Source: a virus. From it: a stretch of DNA of 64,000 bases. Numbering within the stretch: position 1 is the stretch's first letter; every line of letters begins with the position of its first letter. Location of the stretch: positions 96,726-160,725 of IMG/VR virus record IMGVR_UViG_3300005527_000040; one strand, given 5' to 3'. Shown here one piece after another: positions 55,346 to 64,000 of this stretch. A program made the translations under genes and the position numbers. The notes beneath the pieces were generated by a model that was given only the letters and a program-made list of their open reading frames with translations, was not told the DNA's origin and made no database searches.

Positions 55346-55403
55346 TTTTCTGGATCTGTTATTAGGGTAGCGTATCTAGGCCCTCCAGGGAAACCCAGTA
55401 CAC

Positions 55404-57801
<2,398 letters not shown>

Positions 57802-57818
57802 AATTAATGGGGAATACG

Positions 57819-57826
57819 CCTATAAG
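57819..57826 (+). promoter_or_regulatory. TATAAG-type phage promoter
   Basis: CCTATAAG, TTATTG, then a leader stem and the 57873 gene. Confidence 0.6.
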
Positions 57827-57832
57827 TTATTG

Positions 57833-57856
57833 GTAGGAAGCTTGGATCCCTCCTAC
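57833..57856 (+). promoter_or_regulatory. leader stem-loop
   Basis: GTAGGA/TCCTAC, 6 bp with 12-nt loop, about 16 nt before the ATG; AGAAAG serves as ribosome site. Confidence 0.5.
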
Positions 57857-57872
57857 TAGAAAGAAAGCATGC

Positions 57873-58505
57873 ATGTCTAACAACAATCAGCAGCAGCCGA
57901 ACATTCAGACCGCAATGACCGACCTGGGCAACCAGGTTGCAAAGGCGGACAACCGGATGGCAAACATGGACGCCCAGCTCGCTAACCTGGCGACCACCTT
58001 GAACGCGCTGCACGCGTTCGTGCAGCAGCAGCAGCAGATGATGCCCGCTGTCCCGCAGATGCCTGCGCCTGTCGCGCAGATGCCTGCGCCTGTCCCGGGC
58101 CTTCAGGTCGTGCAGCTGAGTCCAGCTCAGCTGCAACAGCTGCAGCAGGCGGGGCCAGTCGGGGTGATCCCGACAAACGGGGTGGCCCACGTTCCCACCC
58201 CGGCGCAGCCGGGCCGTTTCGTATTCGGATCTCACCAGGCCGCCGTAGGCGCCATCGGGACGGCCATGGCCGCCCCGATGGTCTCCGGGGGTGTCCCCCC
58301 GGAGGTTGCGTCCATGATCGCAATGCAGCAGGCTCGCTCTACTCTGTCCGCTCTCAGCAATGCAGGGACGTTCGTCCTGCCAGATGCCCCCGCTGGATTC
58401 CAGTGGAAGTGGTACCACGTGCTCGGGATCGGGCTCGTCTGCGCCCTTGTGGGCGCGGGTGGGGTATACGCCTATAATCGGTGGTTCACCGACCAGACGA
58501 AGTGA
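57873..58505 (+). CDS. C-terminally membrane-anchored coiled-coil protein
   Basis: 210 residues. Asn/Gln-rich N-terminus, coiled coil (VAKADNRMANMDAQLANLAT), a Gln-run and a tandem repeat MPAPVAQ/MPAPVPG, then a C-terminal transmembrane helix WYHVLGIGLVCALVGAGGVY followed by a short polar end. Own promoter, leader stem and terminator, and high codon bias: an abundant single-gene product, tail-anchored in the host inner membrane or a phage-made membrane. Function unknown. Confidence 0.7.
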   Translation: MSNNNQQQPNIQTAMTDLGNQVAKADNRMANMDAQLANLATTLNALHAFVQQQQQMMPAVPQMPAPVAQMPAPVPGLQVVQLSPAQLQQLQQAGPVGVIPTNGVAHVPTPAQPGRFVFGSHQAAVGAIGTAMAAPMVSGGVPPEVASMIAMQQARSTLSALSNAGTFVLPDAPAGFQWKWYHVLGIGLVCALVGAGGVYAYNRWFTDQTK

Positions 58506-58511
58506 ACCACT

Positions 58512-58547
58512 GAGAGGGGGCAGCAGTTGCTGCCCCCTCTCTTTTTG
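58512..58547 (+). terminator. intrinsic terminator
   Basis: GAGAGGGGGCAGC/GCTGCCCCCTCTC, 13 bp, AGTT loop, TTTTT tail. Confidence 0.93.
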
Positions 58548-58549
58548 CC

Positions 58550-60379
58550 TTACTCCGGACCTAGAGCGTAGTCGTTAGACGCCTGCCACGAAAGCTCTTC
58601 AAGCGCAGCGTCTTCGCTCGCACTCTTGGCGGCTTCTGATCCAGACTCGCGAATGGGGGCCATAATGTCAGGCCGCTTTACCTCAAACATCGAGGCCAAT
58701 AAGCAGTAAACCAGCGCGTGAAAGCTGTCGTCTGGAGTACTTCTTGGGTGGTCATACCTAAGCATTCTTAGGTTGTCCGAGTATTCAGACCGGATAGCGA
58801 GCATGTCGTCTGCAAACGGAGACTTAAACTCGTCCCACGCCGGAAACCTGATCTTTGCCGACTTGATCGCGTTAAACACGTCGCTCATAATCGGTGTGCG
58901 AAAACATAGAAACCGGTGCAAGGCTCCTTTATACGCCACCTTATTGGGAGCCCGAACGACGTACTGGTACTGGTGAATGCGCTGTGGGCCAAACAGGGAG
59001 CTGAGCACCTTGTTGGGATGAAAGCCCATGCCCCAGTCGCACCCTACAAACTTGAGCCTAAACTTGCGAATGAGCCGCTCAAGCTCTTTGATCTGAAGTT
59101 CCGGGTCCGTCAGCTGCTTGTCGAAGCGCTTTGCGTATACGACCTGGAAGCTGGAATCGGCGCGAGTGTATCCACCAACGAATAGAACCGTGTAGCTGTG
59201 CTCGCCCGTTCCCCAGTCCACCCCTCCGTATAGGGTGTGGCTCTGGGCGATCTTTACAACCTCTTCCTCATCCATGCTGTACTTGTCATCGCATACGCGG
59301 ATGACTTCAGCCCTGGTGATCGGCTTTGTTCCGGAGTCATAGCTCATCGCCATGACCTCGTTCATGAACTGCGCCGTCGGGTACCTTTCCCGATCAGATA
59401 GGATCGTGTTCCACTGCTTGTACGGGTCGTCTGACCCCGTGTTTGGTTTCCAGTACCAAGGCACCATGAGGCGGCAGACGCGAAAGCCCTCGAACTCCGC
59501 CCCCGGGTTCATCTGCACCCACTCAGCCATAGGGTGCTCTGGGTTGATAGCCGCGCCGCACCTATCGCAGATAGGTCCGCGCTTCCCGATGTTCTTGTCG
59601 CCTAGGACGTTCCAGTGCCAGGTGTACGGCTTATTCGGCGTCCCGTGGCGTTCACAAGGAATCACCCACTCTGACTGAGTGGAGTGCTTGGCCCAGTAGT
59701 TTTCGATTGTGTTGTCGAACGTCTTGGGCGTCCCGGAGTATACGAAGAGCCTGTCCTTGTGGTGGGAGGAGGCCTCCTCAATAACCGGCATGAGGTCCCA
59801 GAGCATGTCCTGAATCTCGTCAACAAAGATCGAGTTTGTGGACAAGCCGCGGATACGATCAGCGGACAGGAACGCGTACCGGAGATAAATTTTGCTCTTG
59901 TTGGAGAACTCTTTCTCCAAGATGTTCATCACTAGGTTCTTGTGCGTCATTCCCCGGATCAGCGGGGAGATGTCGATGATGTCTGCCAAACGGGCGTTAG
60001 AAAACACCTTGGTCTGCATCGCCGAGGGTGTGACAAACAGGGACGTGTACATTGGCCGCATGACGCTAAGCGCAAGCAGCTTGTTGCCGAGTGTCGTCGA
60101 CTTTTCAGTCTGACGGCTGGTCATCAACAGGATCTTCTTAGACGGGGTGTCGTAGGGACGTACGAGGTACCGCCGCTCAGAGAAGTCCATGGGCAAGAGA
60201 GTTCCAGTGTCCCCGCCCTTGATCTTGATGAACTTGGACGCCCACTGAGACGGTCTAAGGTGAATCCGACCACCAGAGGTCGTCTTCCGCTTTCCAGAAA
60301 ACGGGTCATCGACCTTCCGGCCCGACACGCGTACGATGGGTGACGTGTCTAAGTCGCTAAAGTTAGGTCTCGATGGCAT
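58550..60379 (-). CDS. terL: terminase large subunit
   Basis: Packages DNA into proheads using ATP and cuts concatemers. 609 residues. Atypical Walker A SRQTEKST (residues 88-95), Walker B SIFVDEIQD (about 183-191), coupling motif SGTP (215-218). A cysteine-containing insert (PCERHG...GPICDRCGAA) probably binds zinc. Nuclease domain: YGGVDWGTGEHSYTVLF, FVGCDWGMGFHPN and a late SPFADD acidic cluster. The Glu in place of Gly in the P-loop is worth noting. No Shine-Dalgarno is evident at this ATG. Confidence 0.9.
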   Translation of the reverse strand: MPSRPNFSDLDTSPIVRVSGRKVDDPFSGKRKTTSGGRIHLRPSQWASKFIKIKGGDTGTLLPMDFSERRYLVRPYDTPSKKILLMTSRQTEKSTTLGNKLLALSVMRPMYTSLFVTPSAMQTKVFSNARLADIIDISPLIRGMTHKNLVMNILEKEFSNKSKIYLRYAFLSADRIRGLSTNSIFVDEIQDMLWDLMPVIEEASSHHKDRLFVYSGTPKTFDNTIENYWAKHSTQSEWVIPCERHGTPNKPYTWHWNVLGDKNIGKRGPICDRCGAAINPEHPMAEWVQMNPGAEFEGFRVCRLMVPWYWKPNTGSDDPYKQWNTILSDRERYPTAQFMNEVMAMSYDSGTKPITRAEVIRVCDDKYSMDEEEVVKIAQSHTLYGGVDWGTGEHSYTVLFVGGYTRADSSFQVVYAKRFDKQLTDPELQIKELERLIRKFRLKFVGCDWGMGFHPNKVLSSLFGPQRIHQYQYVVRAPNKVAYKGALHRFLCFRTPIMSDVFNAIKSAKIRFPAWDEFKSPFADDMLAIRSEYSDNLRMLRYDHPRSTPDDSFHALVYCLLASMFEVKRPDIMAPIRESGSEAAKSASEDAALEELSWQASNDYALGPE

Positions 60380-60656
60380 GTCGGGGTTCCTGTGGAAGGC
60401 GCTAGGGGACCTGATCCATCAATCCTCAAAAGCCAACGACGGCGCCATCTGGTACCAGATGCGCATGGAGCCGTCGTCAACCTTAAAAGACAGCCTTAGA
60501 TCCTACATTCGGGAATATAACCGGGAAAACAGGACCCGGTTTGCTGTTTCTTTTCCGAATGCTTTTCGGATCAGGCTTGCGGATCGTCCACAGCGCGGAA
60601 GAACCGGTCCACAAGCGGCCACGGATCGAGCGACGCGCCCAGACCACCGACGATGA
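60378..60656 (+). CDS. possible divergent small protein
   Basis: 92-residue frame MSGFLWKALGDLIHQSSKAN... continuing SSTLKDSLRSYIREYNRENR. Fills a 190-nt gap with no minus-strand gene and has protein-like composition, but lacks a ribosome site and its end overlaps the next gene in antisense. The gap also contains AACCGGG/CCCGGTT and TCCGAA/TTCGGA stems that may instead terminate the minus-strand gene. Confidence 0.25.
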   Translation: MSGFLWKALGDLIHQSSKANDGAIWYQMRMEPSSTLKDSLRSYIREYNRENRTRFAVSFPNAFRIRLADRPQRGRTGPQAATDRATRPDHRR

Positions 60657-60939
60657 TGTAGAAACTATCCATCTCTGGGGCAAACCCGGCGGTCACGTCT
60701 TGGACTCGAAAGCACTTATCAATCGCGCGCTTGAGCCGCTCGTCCATCTTTGCCGAAGGGTCCCACGTCTCTCGGTCTTTGGGGGAGAAGAAGTGGAAGA
60801 CAAACGCCTGGTCGTCCAACCGGACACCGTACTCAACCAGGTAGTCCTTCGTGTCCCTAGCAAGGGGGTGCGGGATGTGCGGCAGCAGAGAATCTGCCCG
60901 GATGTCCTTTAGCTCCGCCTCGTCAAGTGTGCTGCTCAT
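60571..60939 (-). CDS. small protein upstream of terminase
   Basis: 122 residues, MSSTLDEAELKDIRADSLLP..., alpha/beta with FVFHFFSPKDRETWDPSAKM and SFYIIVGGLGASLDPWPLVD. Compact; ATGA-coupled to the previous gene. Position suggests packaging or connector accessory, but no family is recognised. Confidence 0.55.
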   Translation of the reverse strand: MSSTLDEAELKDIRADSLLPHIPHPLARDTKDYLVEYGVRLDDQAFVFHFFSPKDRETWDPSAKMDERLKRAIDKCFRVQDVTAGFAPEMDSFYIIVGGLGASLDPWPLVDRFFRAVDDPQA

Positions 60940-61847
60940 GTTGCTGGTTCCTTTTCTTCCATAGCCCCCGAGGGGAGCATTGGCCGGAGTACTGGCACTT
61001 CGCGGATTGTAAGCACTCTACCGCGGTCGTACACCGTCTCCATCTTTCGAAGCTCGTCGAGAAGCTCAACGCTGCCGCCACGAGTCTTGTCTAGCTCCTC
61101 TTCCGCCATGCGGAACGCCTGGAGCGCAAAGAACGCCCCCTGCGTTCTAGCTAGAGACGGCTTCTCCATCGTTGCGTGCTGCATGTACATGACGAACGCG
61201 CAGTTGCGGAACGCGTTGTAAGCATCCGCACTAGACAGGCTGTCGGCTCCACGGTCCGACACCGCAAGCGTCAGCGCCGCCCCGGCTGAAGTGCGGGGTG
61301 AGTTCAACGCCATTAGCAGGTCGCTGTGGTCGCCCTTTGGGTAATGAGTAAAGAAGAAGTTTCTCCACTCAGACGTGTTCATGGCCGTATACAGCCAGTA
61401 ATAGTGGCCAAACTCTCGGATCACCCGGGCGTTCATCACGTCGGGGTTCAGTCCCCAGCGCGCACATACTCGGTTTGCGATCCCGCCCACGTTTAGTGGG
61501 CCAAGGAGCAATACTTCTAGGGACCGCCGGATGTGCGGGTCTAGGAGCGCATCTGTGGCGTGATCCACAAACGGATCTTTTCGCCACATGGCCCCAATCT
61601 TCCACTTGTCTAGGAAGGCTACTGTGGCCGCATTCCAGTTTTCTGCGGTGGGATCAAAGCCTGCGGGAATCTTCATGTCCCGCTGAAGGCGCTGCAAATC
61701 CCCTACGAAGTCATTAAAGGCTACGCGCTCCTGGGGCAGCGGAAAACTCAAATCCCCAAGGTGCTGGAGCACGTCCTTGATGGACATGCTCCGCCTAGAC
61801 AACAAGTAGTGAATGTAATGCCGCGCCGGATGCTTTAGGCGAATCAT
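60936..61847 (-). CDS. hypothetical helical protein of the terminase block
   Basis: 303 residues, basic N-terminus (MIRLKHPARHYIHYLLSRRS), helical core with WRKDPFVDHATDALLDPHIR and VCARWGLNPDVMNARVIREF. ATG overlaps the upstream stop. Could be a packaging factor by context; nothing in the sequence confirms it. Confidence 0.5.
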   Translation of the reverse strand: MIRLKHPARHYIHYLLSRRSMSIKDVLQHLGDLSFPLPQERVAFNDFVGDLQRLQRDMKIPAGFDPTAENWNAATVAFLDKWKIGAMWRKDPFVDHATDALLDPHIRRSLEVLLLGPLNVGGIANRVCARWGLNPDVMNARVIREFGHYYWLYTAMNTSEWRNFFFTHYPKGDHSDLLMALNSPRTSAGAALTLAVSDRGADSLSSADAYNAFRNCAFVMYMQHATMEKPSLARTQGAFFALQAFRMAEEELDKTRGGSVELLDELRKMETVYDRGRVLTIREVPVLRPMLPSGAMEEKEPAT

Positions 61848-63928
61848 CCAGACACCAAGCCGTCGTCCTCCAGCTTTCGGAGGGAGAGCGCCCGCAGACC
61901 GCGCACAGCTTCGTCAAGTCCGCGCGCCGCACGAGCCGTGGCACCCTCCGGAATCTCCGTAAGACCAAGCCGAGCGACGAGTAGTAGCTCGCAGATCATA
62001 GAGAGCGCCTTCTCAAGGTACGGAAGGCGGCTGATGAACATACGCACGTTCTCAGAGTTGATGAACCCAAGGCTGAGAACGGCGTCCACAGTCATCGCGT
62101 CTGGGAGCACGGCGGCCTCCTTGACGAGGTCTACCCGCAGCTGACGGATGCTGGCCGCGTTTGCAGATGCGGCCTTACGCATAGCACCAAAAGCGTCGTG
62201 AGCGGTCTTTACGTCAACTAAGCCCGACACGTCGACAAACCCGTCTTCGGCAGACGCCAGTTTGTCTACGGCGCTCTGAGCGCTTAATCCGGCAAGACAA
62301 AGAACCATCATTGCTTGGTCGCTGTCTAGTGAGCGGGGAAACATCCCGGCAAGTTTGGGCAGGTTATCAAACCGGAAGTAGTACTCGCCCTCACCAGACC
62401 CCGTGATGTGAATGGACCTGTCCACAACGGCGGCGGCGGTTTTTGCCAGATCAGCCGGCTCCTCGATGAGCTGGATCGCAACCTCAGTGTCCAGCGGAAG
62501 GAACTTGACGGCGGGGGTTACATGGAACTCGCCGCCCAAGGCTCGCATACCTGACATGCCGGGAACGATGCACACCTTCGACTCGTGCCCAGTCATGGTG
62601 CGCACTAAGTAACAATCCCCACCGTTCATCTGGGCCTCAGACCCAAGAACCATAAGAGGGACAGTACCTTCGATGCCGCCCTGGCCTGCTACGTAGAAGA
62701 TGCCCGGCCCCTTTGCTGGAGCTGAGGGTAGATCGATTCCGGTGCCAACGTGCGCACCGGCAATCTGACTCTGAACAGACGCCACAGCCCCGTTTGTAAA
62801 CACTGCAAGCGGAACGCGGGTGCCATCAAGGTCTAGTAAGTTTGGAAGAACCCACCCGGTCATGTCCTTCCCCGCAAGGGTACGGACCTTATAGATCCCG
62901 GGCTTCTCTACCACGGACCACTTCGACGCGTGCGGGTCTACGCTCTCATCGACAACCGGCTGTGTAGAAAGCGTAACCGTTCCCTGAGTGTCTACCTTGT
63001 GGGTAACCTCGGGACCCGCAAACTTTAGAAAATCGCGGCGGTCCATCCAAGTGGGGTTGGTGTGGTAGAACACCTCTCGGCTAGCTACCTTTACCCAGTA
63101 GCCTTCCCCGGGCTCAAAGCCTAGCTGGATGACGCTGGGCTTCGCAGAGTCGGCAGCCAGCTTCATCGCGTTCGCTGCCGAGGACGCGGAAGTAGCTTCA
63201 AACGAAGCCAAGAGCCGAATCGCATCGCTGCTGGCCGCGTTTTCCACAACAGCGGACAGCAGAGCCTCGTCTGACGATAGCTTGCTCGCCAAAGCCTCTA
63301 AGTCCGGCTTCAGCGCTGATGGGCCGACAACGTCCTCAAGAAGCTCAAAACGCTGGTCGGCGCTCAGCTTCATGCCGGGGCCTTGAATCATCGTTACGGC
63401 GCCAGCAGTTCCGCCGTCAGAGCCCTGAGAAATGCCAGCGCCAAAGGTGTTGTCTGAGCGTCCGGGCGGGTAGAAAAGGTTCCACAGGCTGCTGTCGCCG
63501 CTGTCCTCCGTAACCATCTCAAAGGTCTCAGGACGAAACAGCGCTTCTCGTAGACGCGTTCCATTTAGCGGAAGCATCTTCCCGCTTGACGTCATCAGGA
63601 TGTCTAGCGGCTGAAGTTCGTGCCCCTTCACAATGACTGGAATCAAGACCTTCTTAGAGGCTGTGCCGGTCCTAGTTACGGCAAGCGCGCTGTCTGTCGT
63701 GTTTGCCAACACGATGCAGCCAAGGCCATAGCCCTGCTCCTCGTCCACCTGCATGAACATGACCTTGGGAGTGTAGTCCGCTACCTCCGGCACCTGGCGG
63801 TAAAGCTCACTAAGAACCTCCCGAGACCACATCTGGGGGTTTTCGCTGAGTTCGATGCCCGCGAGCTTGTTCTGCTCAAAGGATAGCGTGGGGCGGTAGG
63901 TGAACAGGTCAGAGTTCATGGAAGGCAT
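61844..63928 (-). CDS. large structural-type protein of the terminase block
   Basis: 694 residues. N-terminal helical/alpha-beta region with EQNKLAGIELSENPQMWSRE, a strand-rich centre (GPGIFYVAGQGGIEGTVPLM, CYLVRTMTGHESKVCIVPGM) and a helical C-terminus (ARAARGLDEAVRGLRALSLR). No portal hallmark seen. ATG at 63928 or 63919; upstream bases to the window edge hold no clear box. Possibly a virion protein. Confidence 0.55.
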   Translation of the reverse strand: MPSMNSDLFTYRPTLSFEQNKLAGIELSENPQMWSREVLSELYRQVPEVADYTPKVMFMQVDEEQGYGLGCIVLANTTDSALAVTRTGTASKKVLIPVIVKGHELQPLDILMTSSGKMLPLNGTRLREALFRPETFEMVTEDSGDSSLWNLFYPPGRSDNTFGAGISQGSDGGTAGAVTMIQGPGMKLSADQRFELLEDVVGPSALKPDLEALASKLSSDEALLSAVVENAASSDAIRLLASFEATSASSAANAMKLAADSAKPSVIQLGFEPGEGYWVKVASREVFYHTNPTWMDRRDFLKFAGPEVTHKVDTQGTVTLSTQPVVDESVDPHASKWSVVEKPGIYKVRTLAGKDMTGWVLPNLLDLDGTRVPLAVFTNGAVASVQSQIAGAHVGTGIDLPSAPAKGPGIFYVAGQGGIEGTVPLMVLGSEAQMNGGDCYLVRTMTGHESKVCIVPGMSGMRALGGEFHVTPAVKFLPLDTEVAIQLIEEPADLAKTAAAVVDRSIHITGSGEGEYYFRFDNLPKLAGMFPRSLDSDQAMMVLCLAGLSAQSAVDKLASAEDGFVDVSGLVDVKTAHDAFGAMRKAASANAASIRQLRVDLVKEAAVLPDAMTVDAVLSLGFINSENVRMFISRLPYLEKALSMICELLLVARLGLTEIPEGATARAARGLDEAVRGLRALSLRKLEDDGLVSG

Positions 63929-64000
63929 GGTAGCACCGTCTTGTGTGGCGGGAGAATAAGGATCAGGTGGAAACTTTCACCTTTTGAGACAAGAACTGAG
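63929..64000. other. right-edge non-coding stretch
   Basis: 72 nt upstream of the last gene. Contains a short AGGTG/CACCT inverted repeat but no TATAAG/TATCAG box and no clear ribosome site. Confidence 0.3.

Noticed and set aside
57804-58418. Long minus-strand frame opposite the 57873 gene
   Set aside because: Repetitive Arg/His-rich shadow of a Gln/Pro-rich gene; promoter, leader and terminator all point rightward.
58470-58477. CCTATAAT resembling the promoter box
   Set aside because: It lies inside the coding region of the 57873 gene (GVYAYN) with no gene starting downstream of it on that strand.

Overview
The window is part of the genome of a large tailed double-stranded DNA bacteriophage with a contractile tail. 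The evidence is a tail sheath and tube pair (35105..38296, 34051..34770), a large terminase (58550..60379), a probable major capsid protein (46466..47578), a prohead-protease-like protein (51634..53403), at least nine tRNA genes and a phage-type DNA and nucleotide metabolism set. Both outer genes run up to or off the window edges, so this is an internal piece of a longer genome. Genes are packed tightly, with many 4-nt ATGA/GTGA overlaps. I cannot name the host; strong AGGAGG ribosome sites mixed with apparently leaderless genes are all that can be said. I did not see a portal, a classical tape measure, a DNA polymerase, a lysis cassette or a GyrA partner; these are probably outside the window.

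Layout. (1) About 1-18.7 kb, minus strand: early or metabolic genes (ATP-dependent DNA ligase, RNase HII, ThyX, dCTP deaminase, two SLOG/DUF2493-like proteins, a MazG-like protein, a DnaQ-like exonuclease, a polynucleotide-kinase-like P-loop protein, a tRNA-Gln). From 11.5 to 17.7 kb this becomes a translationally coupled string of small zinc-finger and coiled-coil proteins built from shared modules. (2) 18.7-24.1 kb: short divergent units, another DnaQ-like exonuclease, a divergent promoter region with TAGTAAG-type repeats, and small plus-strand genes that each have their own promoter, leader hairpin and terminator. (3) 24.2-28.6 kb, minus: a 1477-residue protein with an InPase-like N-terminal domain, membrane segments and an internal repeat. 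(4) 28.7-34.0 kb, plus: single-gene units, a two-gene operon encoding a PARP-like ADP-ribosyltransferase with a zinc ribbon, and a cluster of eight tRNAs. (5) 34.05-55.3 kb, minus: the virion cassette. (6) 55.4-58.5 kb, plus: a GyrB-like topoisomerase subunit and a membrane-anchored protein. (7) 58.55-63.9 kb, minus: terminase and associated genes.

A recurring control signal ties the window together: an octamer CCTATAAG or CCTATCAG (core TATAAG/TATCAG) in front of almost every transcription unit outside the virion cassette, including the tRNA cluster. It occurs in three arrangements: 6 nt before an ATG (leaderless), a few nt before a Shine-Dalgarno, or about 7 nt before a perfect or near-perfect stem-loop followed by a Shine-Dalgarno. 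No TTGACA-like -35 box accompanies it, so a phage-modified or phage-encoded polymerase specificity is likely (inference). Most units end in strong stem-loops followed by a T-rich tail ending TTTTGCC.

The most interesting items are the PARP-like transferase operon, the promoter/leader system, the mosaic coupled operon at 11.5-17.7 kb, the InPase-headed giant protein, a ferritin-like domain inside a virion-cassette protein, a sheath with repeated inserted domains, and a pair of exported paralogues 29 kb apart.
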